Shown one piece after another: positions 35,444-46,300 of a stretch of DNA of 64,000 bases. The DNA lies in assembly GCF_027213645.1 (NCBI RefSeq), contig NZ_JAPWGL010000001.1, positions 1,054,001-1,118,000 on the forward strand. Reading direction: 5' to 3'. How positions within the stretch are numbered: the first letter of the stretch is position 1; each line of letters begins with the position of its first letter. Origin of the DNA: Pedobacter rhodius. GTDB lineage: Bacteria > Bacteroidota > Bacteroidia > Sphingobacteriales > Sphingobacteriaceae. The position numbers were made by a program, and so were the translations under genes. Below the pieces are notes generated by a model that worked only from the letters and a program-made list of their open reading frames with translations, was not told the origin of the DNA and did no database searches.

Positions 35444-36874
35444 ATGAATAACAACACATTTAAGATCGGTTTATTTGGCATCGGTTTAGATACTTATTGG
35501 GATCAATTTGAAGGCCTTGAAGCACGATTAAAAGGTTATCTTTCTATTGTCGAAGATAAGATTTCCGCTATACATGCTGATGTACTTAACCTTGGATTAA
35601 TAGATACCACCGATAAAGCTTTCGAAGCCGGCGATCGGTTTAGAGCAGAAAAGGTAGATCTTATATTTTTGTACGTAAGTACATACGCACTGTCATCTAC
35701 CGTTTTGCCTATCGTTCAGCGGGCTAAAGTTCCGGTTATTATCTTAAATATTTCTCCGGAACCCGCTATTGATTATGAAAAGTTTAATCAGTTGGACGAC
35801 AGGGTAAAAATGACCGGTGAATGGCTGGCGTACTGTTCTGCTTGTCCGGTACCGGAAATTGCCAATGTATTTAACAGAACCGGAATAAAATTCTACCAGA
35901 TTACAGGTATGCTCCACGATGATCAGGAGTGCTGGAACGAAGTTGCCCAGTGGATAGAAGCAGGAAGAGTTGCCAGCATAATGTCGTACAACCGGTTAGG
36001 TTGCATGGGGCATTACTACAGCGGGATGCTCGATATCTACACCGATAAAACGCAGCAATATGCGCATTTTGGTGGGCACATCGAATTGCTGGAAGTTGAT
36101 GAGTTAGCTGCTTTAAGAAAAACGATAAGCGAAACTGAAATTAACGAGCGTATAGAACATTTTAGAAATCAGTTTGACGTGGAAAGTGATTGCTCTACAG
36201 AAGCTTTAATTGCTGCCGCTAAAACATCAGTCGCACTTGATCAATTAGTAGATAAATATAAACTGGGTTCGATGGCTTACTACTATAAGGGCACAGGTAA
36301 TCAGGAAAATGAAGATACCATAAGTTCCATTATTCTTGGAAATTCTTTATTAACCGCCCGGGGAATTCCTGTTGCAGGTGAATATGAAATTAAGAATGCA
36401 CAGGCCATGAAAATTATGGACAGCTTTGGTGCAGGCGGCTCTTTTACGGAGTATTATGCAATGGATTTTAAAAATGATGTTGTACTTATGGGGCATGACG
36501 GCCCCGGCCATATTGCAATTGCTGAAGGAAAAACTAAAGTAAAACCATTAAAAGTTTACCACGGAAAAGTTGGAAGCGGACTTTCTGTAGAAATGTCGGT
36601 TAAAAATGGCCCGGTAACCTTACTTTCTGTTGCGGAAACTAAAGACGGAAAATTAATGCTTTTAGTAGCTGAAGGTGAATCTGTAAGCGGTCCGATTTTA
36701 CAGATTGGCAATACCAACAGCCGTTATAAATTTAGTATAGGCGCAAGGAAATTTGTAAATGAATGGAACTCAAACGGACCAGCACACCATTGCGCCGTAG
36801 GTATCGGGCATATTGCTGATAAAATTGAAAAGCTTGGAGCGTTGTTAAATATGCAGGTTGTAAAAGTCTGCTAA
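35444..36874 (+). CDS. L-arabinose/L-fucose isomerase-like protein
   Basis: A 476-residue cytoplasmic protein (no signal) of the AraA/FucI-like fold. Positions matching the AraA metal and catalytic set are conserved: Glu313 (GEYEIK), Glu336 (GSFTEYYAMDF), His351 (LMGHDGPGH) and His448/His449 (GPAHHCAVGIGH). It is too diverged to be called a true arabinose isomerase. Its place directly after the rhamnosidase and before an AraC gene suggests it isomerises a sugar released by this locus, perhaps L-rhamnose, L-fucose or a methylated sugar; this is inference. It is the only clearly intracellular enzyme of the glycan loci. Confidence 0.75.
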   Translation: MNNNTFKIGLFGIGLDTYWDQFEGLEARLKGYLSIVEDKISAIHADVLNLGLIDTTDKAFEAGDRFRAEKVDLIFLYVSTYALSSTVLPIVQRAKVPVIILNISPEPAIDYEKFNQLDDRVKMTGEWLAYCSACPVPEIANVFNRTGIKFYQITGMLHDDQECWNEVAQWIEAGRVASIMSYNRLGCMGHYYSGMLDIYTDKTQQYAHFGGHIELLEVDELAALRKTISETEINERIEHFRNQFDVESDCSTEALIAAAKTSVALDQLVDKYKLGSMAYYYKGTGNQENEDTISSIILGNSLLTARGIPVAGEYEIKNAQAMKIMDSFGAGGSFTEYYAMDFKNDVVLMGHDGPGHIAIAEGKTKVKPLKVYHGKVGSGLSVEMSVKNGPVTLLSVAETKDGKLMLLVAEGESVSGPILQIGNTNSRYKFSIGARKFVNEWNSNGPAHHCAVGIGHIADKIEKLGALLNMQVVKVC

Positions 36875-37099
36875 GCGAATTTTGAATTATCTGTTTATTG
36901 GTTAAAAAAAGAATATTACCATTAATAAATTAAGCGTTATTAAGCTTATAGCTAAGCCTTTTTAAAAGTTTAATTTTTTTAATAATTAAAAAGTGAATAT
37001 TGTCAAGGGATGTAAAAAAACCGCATTACAGGCTTCAACGTAATTAGTCTTTAAATAGGGGCTTAATCCGTTAACGACAAGTTTCTAACTACATATTTT

Positions 37100-37969
37100 A
37101 TGAAACCTCAACACCTTAATATTATCAACATAGAGAGCCAGTCTTTTAATGTAAGAAAAGATTTTTATCCAAATATTAATAATCGATGGCATTATCATAA
37201 ACAACTCGAACTCATTACTTTCCATAAGGGAACCGGAACGCAGTTTGTAGGAGACAATATCCGGAATTTTGGTCCCGGCGACGTTGTTCTGATTGGGCGT
37301 GACCTGCCTCATTACTGGAAATATGATAATTGTTTTCTCAACGATAAAGATAATCAAACACCGTATTCAACGGTTATTCACTTTTTTGAAAATTTTTTAG
37401 GCGACCGGTTTCTAATGTTGCCCGAAGTTGGCAATTTTAGATCTTTATTGGAAATGGCGAAAAGAGGTATTCTGATAAAAGCCGATGATGCTACTGAAAT
37501 AGCAACCCAGATTGAAGCAATTTATGCTTCAGAAGGAATTGTAAGAATAATACGCCTATTGGAATGCTTAAATACGATTAGCAAAATTCCAACACAAACT
37601 TTGCTAACCAGTATTGGCTTCAAACAGGATTTTAAAGAATCTGAAAACGAACGAATGGATAACATATACAATTTCGTAATCAGCAACTTTAAAAATAAGA
37701 TAGAACTCGATGAAGTAGCTTCTATAGCCGGCATGTCTGTAAGTTCATTTTGCAGGTATTTTAAAATGCGAACCGGAAAAACATTTATGAAATTCCTGGC
37801 AGATATGCGGGTAGGCTATGCATGTAAACTAATACTTGATAACAAGTTAAATATGAAGAGTATATGCCATGAATCTGGATTTAATAATTTTTCCTGTCTT
37901 CACAAAAACTTCAAAATAGTTACCGGAATGACTCCGAAAGACTATAGACACCACCACAACATAAAGTGA
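37100..37969 (+). CDS. AraC-family regulator
   Basis: 289 residues. An N-terminal cupin (about 20-100; RWHYHKQLELITFHKGTGTQ and FGPGDVVLIGRDLPHYWKYD) is followed by a C-terminal AraC double HTH (about 185-285; ELDEVASIAGMSVSSFCRYF and MKSICHESGFNNFSCLHKNF). This YHxxLEL-cupin subtype is common next to sugar genes in Bacteroidota. It lies between the isomerase-like gene and the GH106 gene and may control either. The 338-bp stretch 37970-38307 downstream has no gene, only an AT-rich leader with CTAACCAA at 38081-38088. Confidence 0.88.
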   Translation: MKPQHLNIINIESQSFNVRKDFYPNINNRWHYHKQLELITFHKGTGTQFVGDNIRNFGPGDVVLIGRDLPHYWKYDNCFLNDKDNQTPYSTVIHFFENFLGDRFLMLPEVGNFRSLLEMAKRGILIKADDATEIATQIEAIYASEGIVRIIRLLECLNTISKIPTQTLLTSIGFKQDFKESENERMDNIYNFVISNFKNKIELDEVASIAGMSVSSFCRYFKMRTGKTFMKFLADMRVGYACKLILDNKLNMKSICHESGFNNFSCLHKNFKIVTGMTPKDYRHHHNIK

Positions 37970-38307
37970 AATTAACATAGTTGCACAGATTTGTTAACTA
38001 ATATGTTAATATCGTTTAATGATTTGTCAATTTCAGCAAATTTCCGATGTGTAAAGTTTGTTTCTTTGAATAAGTAACAGCTAACCAAATTTATTGACGG
38101 GTAGGGAAAAAGAATTTTCACCTGTCAAAATCTATTATATGAGAATAAAACGCCAGAACCTGAATCGACACATGATTATCAATTTGGTTCTTTCTGAAAT
38201 AGATTCTGTTTATAAATAAATGAACACGTAATAGCCGGGAGACTGTTTTTTAAGAAATGAAAATAAATGATTAAAATTTAAAGAGTTTTTTTTAAAACGA
38301 ACATATT

Positions 38308-40803
38308 ATGATTAATCCTGTTTGCACACGTTTCTTTTTATTTTTTATAACGCTGACATTCACGCTCCATTCAAAAGCGCAGGTTAAAGATGAATTAAAT
38401 CCTGAGCAAGCTTTTTTAAATCCCCCTGAAAGTGCCAGGCCTGGTGTATTATGGATGTGGATGGGTTCTAACCTGAGTAAAACAGGTATAACTAAAGATT
38501 TGGAAGCCCTTAAAAAAGAAGGGTTTAACAGAACAACCATGTTTAGTCTGGCCGATGTTACAACACCCTGGGCAGGTGAAATAAATAAAAGCCCTACACC
38601 TGAATTAATTTCCTGGACAGAACCCTGGTGGAAACTGGTTCGCCATGCTGCAGAAGAATCGAAGCGATTAAATATGGATTTCGGCATGTTTAACGGACCA
38701 TCTTATGAGTCGAGCGGAGGACCATGGATAACACCGGAGTTGTCTATGCAGGAAATTTGCTGGGGGCAGACTGCCATTACGGGAAGTAAACACATTAGTT
38801 TAAAGATTAATAAACCTAAGGTAAATCCGCGGGGAAATACACCATGGCCGATATATAATCCAAAAACAGGTTTGGTTGAGAAACCTGAAATTGAAGAACG
38901 GAATACATTTTACAGGGATATTGCATTGATCGCGCTGCCGGCAAGCGGTGTTGTAGCAAAGCAAAATGTTATTGATTTAACCGCCAAAATGAAAGCCGAC
39001 GGACAGCTGGAATGGGATGCTCCGGCTGGGGATTGGATTATTTACCGGTTTGGACACACCACTACGGGTACGCTGATTCAGCCGGCACAATGGAAAGCGA
39101 CAGGTTTAGAGTGCGACAAAATGAGCCAGGAAGCAATAGATTTTCATATGGATCATGTAATCGGCGAAATACAAAAACATTTGGGTGATTTGATAGGGAA
39201 TGGCTTTACCCATGTTCACTTCGATAGCTATGAGGCAGGCGACCCAAGCTGGACCGCCAAAATGCGGGAAGAATTCTCCGCCAGAAGAGGTTACGACCTA
39301 CTTCCTTACCTGGCAACTTTTGCTAAGCGCACAGTAGGAAGTAATGAAGATTCTGATAAATTTAAAAATGATTTCAGTGCAACCATAAAAGATTTGTACA
39401 GAGATGTATATTTTGCAACCATTGCCAAAAAACTAAAAAAAGCCAACCTCACTTTCTTAGCAGAGCCTTATGGAGGTCCGTGGAGGCAAGATGAAATTAT
39501 GCCTTTTGTTGGGAAAGTAATGACGGAATTTTGGACACATAAAGGGAAATATGCACCTTATGAATTAGATCCAACGGTTGCCGCATTAAGAAAATCAGGG
39601 CAGAATATTATTGAGGCCGAAGCTTTTACCGGCGATCCTAAAGACAGCAAATGGGATGAAACACCGGCGTGGATAAAATCGATGGGCGATGCATCTTTTT
39701 GTGCAGGCGTAAACCGGTTAATATTACACCGTTTTGTTCAGCAACCCTGGGATGATAAGTATAAACCAGGGGCAACAATGGGGCAGTGGGGAACGCATTT
39801 TGACCGTACGCAAACCTGGTGGGAACCCGGTAAGGCGATGGTTGAATACTGGAAACGGTGCCAGGCATTACTGCAATGGGGAAGGATTCACGATGCTAAA
39901 GATGATTTTATCATTAGCGCAAAAACCGGAAATGCAGATATAAATCATATCCATAGGAGCGCAGACGGCATTGATATTTATTTTGTAGCCAATACAAACC
40001 GGGCGCCCGGAAATGCAAAATGTAGCTTTAGTGTTTCCGGAAAGCAACCCGAACTTTGGGATCCTTTAACAGGCACAATGCGTGATCTTCCTGAATTTGA
40101 AGAATTAAATGGCTCTACAAGCATTCCACTTAATTTTGAAGATTCCCAGAGTTATTTTATCGTATTTAGAAAACCTTCAGGAAAAAAATTAAACGGAACG
40201 AATTTTCCGGTAACGAAACAACTTGGCTTACTTGATGGTAGCTGGAGCGTAAAATTCGATGAGGCATGGGGCGGTCCAAAAAAACCGGTTAGTTTTACAG
40301 CGTTAACCGACTGGACAAAAAATGCAGAAAATGGTATTAAATATTATAGTGGTACCGCAGTATATACAAAGCTTTTTGACGCTGCATATCTAAATCAGAA
40401 TAACAAGGATTTAATGCTCGATTTAGGTATTGTTAAACATATCGCTAGTATTAAACTGAATAATGTTGATCTTGGGGTGGTTTGGACAGCACCATGGCAT
40501 TTAAAAATTCCTCAGGGATTGTTAAAGAAAACAAATAATAAGATTGAAATTGCCGTAACCAATGTGTGGGCCAATCGTTTAATCGGCGATGAGCAGGAAC
40601 CAGCAGATATGGAATGGCTTCCTGGCCACATGAATAGTGGTTCATTTTTAAAAGAATTTCCGGATTGGTTTTTAAACAATAAACCCCGCCCATCAAAAGG
40701 CCGGTATACTTTTACAACCTGGAATTATTTTACCAAAGATTCTGCCTTAATCCCTTCCGGTTTATTGGGGCCGGTTCGCATTGTTAATTCTGAAAATAAG
40801 TAA
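38308..40803 (+). CDS. GH106-like alpha-L-rhamnosidase
   Basis: 831 residues with a Sec signal (cut near LHSKAQV). The N-terminal PPESARPGVLWMWMGSNLSK, DLEALKKEGFNRTTMFSLAD and FGMFNGPSYESSGGPWITPE are typical of the GH106 catalytic module. The mid region has THVHFDSYEAGDPSW and NIIEAEAFTGDPKDSKWDE with likely catalytic acids. The C-terminal part is a beta-sandwich (KDLMLDLGIVKHIASIKLNN, then VWTAPWHLKIPQ). It is shorter than the large GH106 enzymes of about 1100 residues. GH106 enzymes remove L-rhamnose, for example from rhamnogalacturonans. The GH31 gene starts 9 bp after the stop, so the two are one operon. Confidence 0.82.
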   Translation: MINPVCTRFFLFFITLTFTLHSKAQVKDELNPEQAFLNPPESARPGVLWMWMGSNLSKTGITKDLEALKKEGFNRTTMFSLADVTTPWAGEINKSPTPELISWTEPWWKLVRHAAEESKRLNMDFGMFNGPSYESSGGPWITPELSMQEICWGQTAITGSKHISLKINKPKVNPRGNTPWPIYNPKTGLVEKPEIEERNTFYRDIALIALPASGVVAKQNVIDLTAKMKADGQLEWDAPAGDWIIYRFGHTTTGTLIQPAQWKATGLECDKMSQEAIDFHMDHVIGEIQKHLGDLIGNGFTHVHFDSYEAGDPSWTAKMREEFSARRGYDLLPYLATFAKRTVGSNEDSDKFKNDFSATIKDLYRDVYFATIAKKLKKANLTFLAEPYGGPWRQDEIMPFVGKVMTEFWTHKGKYAPYELDPTVAALRKSGQNIIEAEAFTGDPKDSKWDETPAWIKSMGDASFCAGVNRLILHRFVQQPWDDKYKPGATMGQWGTHFDRTQTWWEPGKAMVEYWKRCQALLQWGRIHDAKDDFIISAKTGNADINHIHRSADGIDIYFVANTNRAPGNAKCSFSVSGKQPELWDPLTGTMRDLPEFEELNGSTSIPLNFEDSQSYFIVFRKPSGKKLNGTNFPVTKQLGLLDGSWSVKFDEAWGGPKKPVSFTALTDWTKNAENGIKYYSGTAVYTKLFDAAYLNQNNKDLMLDLGIVKHIASIKLNNVDLGVVWTAPWHLKIPQGLLKKTNNKIEIAVTNVWANRLIGDEQEPADMEWLPGHMNSGSFLKEFPDWFLNNKPRPSKGRYTFTTWNYFTKDSALIPSGLLGPVRIVNSENK

Positions 40804-40812
40804 TCCGTTTAC

Positions 40813-42960
40813 ATGAATATAATAAAATACAGTACCCTGGTTTTTTTCATATGTTTCGTTGGCATTAAGGTTAATGCGCAGCAATTGGAATGGGCAGAGG
40901 TGGAGCCGGGCGTATGGAAAACAACCGTTGGAAATCCTGAAAAATATAATCTTCTTACAGCATCAGGTGTTGCGCCTTATCACGAGGCCCTGCTGAAGCT
41001 GGAGAAATCTAATTTTCCCCTTTCAAAAACAGATATTACCACAAAGGTTGTAGACGGCAAAACGTATCTTAAGTTTCCCCTGCAAAAATCGGAACAGATA
41101 TTCGGCTTCGGGCTTAATTTTAAAACCGTAAATCAAAGGGGAAAAATTCTTGAACTTCATGTAGATCATTATAACGGAAGCGACAACGGACGAACGCATT
41201 CGCCAACACCATTTTATGTCTCATCAAAAGGCTACGGTGTATTTATAAATAGCGCCCGTTACCTGAAAGTGTACGCCGGTTCGGCAGTTCAGCGGGATAG
41301 TAAAAACCCGCCAAAGGTGCAGGATAGGAATACAGATCCGGATTGGGATCCGCATCCATATTCAGATGGTGTCGAAATTTTGGTGCCGGCAGAAGGTGTA
41401 GAGGTTTTTGTCATGGGCGGACCAACACCCTTGAATGCTGTTCAGCGGTTTAACCTTTTTAATGGCGGAGGTTGTTTACCGCCACGCTGGGGTTTAGGTT
41501 TTACACAAAGGGTAGAGCGGATGACAGATGCAAAAGGCGTATTTCAGGAAGCAAAAGATTTCGAAGAAAAAGGCTACCCGCTCGATTTTATCGGACTTGA
41601 ACCCGGCTGGCAAAGTAAATCCTATCCAAATACATTTGAGTGGGATAAAAAAAGATTTCCTGAACCTGAAAAAATGGTAAAGGAACTGCTGCAGAAGAAT
41701 ATCCGGCTCAATTTATGGATAAACCCTTATGTTTCTCCTGATGCACCATTCTATAAAAAGATATTTCCCTATACCGCGTCGCACACCGTTTGGGCCGGAT
41801 TGGTGCCTGATCTTAAAACAGACAGCGCAAGAAATTTTTTATTTAACGCATTAAACAAAAACAAAGTAGATATAGGCATCAGCGGTTATAAGATTGATGA
41901 AGTTGATGGCGGCGACAGTTATTTATGGCCAGACCTGGCGACTTTTCCATCCGGAATTTCTGCGGAGCAAATGCGACAGACTTACGGATTACTGATGCAG
42001 CGTTACACGACGGAATTATACCAACAGAAAAATATAAGGACGTATGGTTTAGTAAGAGGTTCAAATGCAGGCGGGGTTTCGTTTCCATACGTTATATACA
42101 ACGATTATTATAACCATCAGGATTTTATAACCGCATTAATTAACAGTGGTTTTGCAGGTGTGTTATGGACACCGGAAGTAAGGGCATCGAACAGTCCTGA
42201 AGAATGGGTAAGACGCTTTCAGTCAAACGTATTTTCGCCGATGGCAATGATTAACGCATGGGCCAGTGGAACCAAACCCTGGACATATCCGGAAGTGGCT
42301 CCGATTATAAAAGAATTTGCATTATTAAGAATGGAAATGATGCCATATTGGTACAGCGAATTTGCCAAGTATCATTTTCAGGGCATTCCGCCGTTCAGGG
42401 CGATGAATTTAGAAGATGGTTTTCAAAACATAATTCCAGCTCAGGAAATTAAAAACAACAACCTGGAGGAAAATCCATACGCAAAAGCTATTACAAAAGA
42501 AATTAAAGACCAATATATGGCGGGCGGGAATTTACTTGTAGCACCTGTGTTTACGGGTCAAAAAAGCCGGACAGTTATTTTACCAAAAGGAAAGTGGTTC
42601 GACTTTTATACCGGAAAATATGCCGGGGACGGAGAAGTGATTACGGCAACTCCGGGTTTAGCGAAGATTCCTGTATACGTAAAAGATGGCGGCATAATCC
42701 CGATGACAAAGCCGATGCTCCATGCACCAAAAACCGATGAGAAAGTGGATATCGAATTCAGGTATTATGGCTCCAAGCCCGGCACATATCAACTTTATGA
42801 CGATGATGGCGAAACTTATAATTATGAAAAAGGAGACTATAGCATAAGAACGGTAAAAATTTCAAAAATCAAAGGCAAATTAACAGGAAGTATAAGCGAT
42901 GGGCAGAAAAACAAACCGAATTCTACAGGTAAAATTAGTTATAAAATGATGACACTTTAA
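40813..42960 (+). CDS. GH31 glycoside hydrolase (alpha-xylosidase/alpha-glucosidase type)
   Basis: 715 residues with a Sec signal (cut near KVNAQQL). The galactose-mutarotase-like N-terminal sandwich is followed by the (beta/alpha)8 barrel. The nucleophile is Asp362 in SGYKIDEVDGG. The region RGSNAGGVSFPYVIYNDYYN precedes the likely acid/base, and the C-terminal NLLVAPVFTGQKSRTVILPK plus GTYQLYDDDGETYNYEKGDY are standard GH31 beta domains. GH31 covers alpha-xylosidase, alpha-glucosidase and alpha-galactosidase activities, and the exact one is not predictable here. In context, removal of alpha-xylosyl or alpha-galactosyl side chains is plausible. Co-transcribed with GH106. Confidence 0.88.
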   Translation: MNIIKYSTLVFFICFVGIKVNAQQLEWAEVEPGVWKTTVGNPEKYNLLTASGVAPYHEALLKLEKSNFPLSKTDITTKVVDGKTYLKFPLQKSEQIFGFGLNFKTVNQRGKILELHVDHYNGSDNGRTHSPTPFYVSSKGYGVFINSARYLKVYAGSAVQRDSKNPPKVQDRNTDPDWDPHPYSDGVEILVPAEGVEVFVMGGPTPLNAVQRFNLFNGGGCLPPRWGLGFTQRVERMTDAKGVFQEAKDFEEKGYPLDFIGLEPGWQSKSYPNTFEWDKKRFPEPEKMVKELLQKNIRLNLWINPYVSPDAPFYKKIFPYTASHTVWAGLVPDLKTDSARNFLFNALNKNKVDIGISGYKIDEVDGGDSYLWPDLATFPSGISAEQMRQTYGLLMQRYTTELYQQKNIRTYGLVRGSNAGGVSFPYVIYNDYYNHQDFITALINSGFAGVLWTPEVRASNSPEEWVRRFQSNVFSPMAMINAWASGTKPWTYPEVAPIIKEFALLRMEMMPYWYSEFAKYHFQGIPPFRAMNLEDGFQNIIPAQEIKNNNLEENPYAKAITKEIKDQYMAGGNLLVAPVFTGQKSRTVILPKGKWFDFYTGKYAGDGEVITATPGLAKIPVYVKDGGIIPMTKPMLHAPKTDEKVDIEFRYYGSKPGTYQLYDDDGETYNYEKGDYSIRTVKISKIKGKLTGSISDGQKNKPNSTGKISYKMMTL

Positions 42961-43193
42961 GATATCATTTATTAGCAGATGATTTACAAGGACTATTCAC
43001 AAATCAACCAATTATCGTGTGATTTTGCAGATTTTAGTTAAAACTAAAATAACGAATTCTGCAACATGTTGAATGCATTTAAACTTTTTTAACGTTGGTT
43101 AAAAACTTTTTCAGGCAGCTGTATCCATATCGTTAATTTATAAACAACAAAAAATCAGTATTTTATGTAAAATAAAACAGGATTAAATTCACT

Positions 43194-43203
43194 TAAACGT
43201 TTA
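43194..43203. promoter_or_regulatory. LacI/GalR-like palindrome upstream of susC
   Basis: TAAACGTTTA is a perfect 10-bp palindrome inside TTAAACGTTTACGTAA, the core pattern of LacI-family operators. A related half site GTAACGTTTAT lies about 30 bp downstream, and AACGTTGG lies upstream. No LacI gene is in the window, so the regulator would be encoded elsewhere. The surrounding gap 42961-43349 has no gene and carries the susC leader, with ACTAACCAA at 43331-43339. Confidence 0.4.
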
Positions 43204-43349
43204 CGTAAATAAATAATTAATGTTATTGTAACGTTTATCTTTTTTTCGGCAACTTACACATCACAAAACCAAATATATTTTTACGGATAAATCAGTAGGT
43301 AATCCTGTTGATAAATCTGCTAATCTTTTAACTAACCAATATAATAATT

Positions 43350-46300
43350 ATGAGTAAATCTAGACTTTATTGTTTCCAAGGCTGCAAGGTTGCAGTTATT
43401 GTGATGATGCAGCTGTTTCTGCTACTCGGTTATGCTTTTGCCCAAACCAATGTAACGGGTAAAGTAACCGATACCAAAGGAGAACCCATTCCGGGCGTTT
43501 CCGTTAAGGTAAAAGGTTCCCAGCTGGGAACTTCAACTGATGCGAATGGTAAATACACCATTTCCGCATCTCCAACATCTGTTTTGGTATTTACGCTTAT
43601 TGGCTCAAACCCAAAAGAAATAGCTGTTGGTGATAGAAGTACCGTTAATGTAACCATGGCAGAAAGTCAAAACGATTTGAGCGACGTAGTGGTTATTGGT
43701 TACGGTACGAAGAAAAAGATAGATCTTACCGGTACGGTAAACTCTTTACAATCTGAAGAGATTACAAAAGCACGTGCTACGGGTGCTCAGGAGGCTATGC
43801 AGGGCAGGTTGCCGGGTGTTGATATTAAAAGAAGTTCCGGAAAGCCGGGTGCTGATTTCAGCATCGAAATCAGGGGTGCAAATTCCATCACCGGAAATAC
43901 GCAACCACTTTATGTAGTAGATGGAATACCTGTCGGGCAAAATGGTAGTGCAACCAACCCGATTAATGACATTAACCCATCAGATATTGAGCGCATCGAT
44001 ATCCTGAAAGATGCATCATCAACTGCTATTTATGGTTCGAGAGGGTCGAACGGTGTTATTTTAGTTACGACAAAACGGGGTTCGAAAGGTACCACAAAAA
44101 TTACTTACGATGCCTTTGTAGGTATTGTAAATCCTTACAATTTACCTCCGGTAATGGATGGACCAACTTTTGTAAATTATGTTCGCGATTATTTTTACGA
44201 ATTGCCAAGAGCTACGGCAATCCGGAATAATCAACCCATCCCAACTACACCTATTGCAGATAATACTATATTTTCGGCAACTGAATTAAGTAATATCGCT
44301 AATGGTACGTATACCGACTGGATAGATTTGATTAAAAGAAATGGTATTTCGTCAAACCAAAATTTAGCAATAAACGGTGGCGATGATAAAACCAATTACT
44401 TTATTGCTGCAGGTTATCAGCTGTATCAGGGAACGATGAAAGCTGAAAGTACCAAAAAATACACGTTAAAGGCGGGTTTGGATAAAACGCTAAATCAGAC
44501 TTTTAAAGTAGGCGCATCTATGTATGCAACATTTGCAGATATACACCCGGGAAGTTCTGAAGCCTTCAGAAGTGCCTATCGCCTTCGCCCAACCGGTAGT
44601 GCGTACAATGCCGATGGATCCGAACGTTTCTTCGCATACGAATCTGAAGCACAGATTACCAATCCGCTGTTCGATTTCAGAAATGAAATCAGGCAACAAC
44701 AATACCTGCATATTTTACCAAATATTTATGCAGAAGCAAATATCATAAAGGGACTAAAAATACGCTCTTCTTTCAGTCCGGATATCACCTTGCAAAAACA
44801 AGGACAATTCAACGATACATTTTCAAAGGCCAGGTTAGGTACTTTGCCTAACAGCGCATCTACGGCGGCCAATCAATGGGTTAATTATACCTGGGATAAC
44901 TTGTTAATCTATAACAATGAAATAGGAAAGCACAAATTCGACGTAACTTTAGGAAATTCATTTGAATACCATCAGCAGGATTTCACATCAAATGCTGCAA
45001 CAGGACTTCCATTTAATTCTTTGTGGTACAATTTACAATCTGCAACCACGATAAACGGTATTGCTCCGGTAATCACAGTTGGCAGCGGGTACAGCAGGCA
45101 GAACATAACATCTTATTATGGCAGGGCGAATTATACCTTCAATGATAAGTATTTATTCACCGCCACAATTCGTGCAGATGGCAATTCAATTTTTGCACCC
45201 GGCCGTAAATGGGGCTATTTCCCATCAGGAGCATTTGCCTGGATAATCAGTAAGGAAAGCTTTTTAAGCAATGTGAAGGCAATAGATTTATTAAAGTTAA
45301 GGCTGTCTTACGGAAAGTCGGGTAATGCGGCACTAAGTAATTATATTCAGCCTTACATTACGCAATCCAGGTTAAACCAAACCCTTTATGATTTTAACGG
45401 CAACGGTGCGAATGGATTTGCGCCGGCATTTGGCAATCAGGATTTAACCTGGGAAAAAACGGATGAATACAATGCTGGTCTTGATATGCAGCTCCTAAAG
45501 AACAGAATTGGTTTACAACTCGATTTATATCGTAAAACAACAAACGGATCGATATTAAATCAAAGAATTCCGGATGCAAATGGTTACCAGAATACACCAA
45601 CTAACCTCGGTTCTATCCGGAACCAGGGTATAGAAGTCGGCATCAATACAGTAAACATCAGATCAGATAAATTTACCTGGAGTACCAATTTCAATTTTGC
45701 AATTAACAAAAACAAAATTCTTGAATTGTATGGGGATGGAAAAGACGACGTCGGAAATGGATTCTTTATCGGTCAGAAATCAAGGGTGGTTTACCGTTAC
45801 AAAATTATCGGCGTTTGGCAGAATGAAGAACTTGATGCTGCAAAAAGCTACGGAAGAATACCAGGACAGTACAAGATTGAGGATGTAAGCGGACCTAATG
45901 GTGTTCCCGACGGAAAAATTGATCCAAACGACAGGCAGATTATCGGTAGTGATATGCCAAAATGGTTTGGTGGTTTAACCAGTACCATGAACTTTGCAAA
46001 TTTTGATTTGGGTATAACGCTTTATACCCGTCAGGGAACGTTTGAAAATAGTGTGTTCCTGGAACAGGTGATGAATGGCGACCAAACCAGGGCACGTTTC
46101 GGTGCATTCGACAGAAGTTACTGGACGCCTACCAATCCAAGCAACACCTGGGCAAATACCGCTATCGAAATAGACGGAGATGCCAGAACCGTTGCCCAAT
46201 TTCAGAATAGTTCTTACACCAAGATAAGCAACATTACATTAGGTTATACTTTGCCAAAAACCATGTTAAATAAAGTGGGTATACAAGGCCTCAGGGTTTA

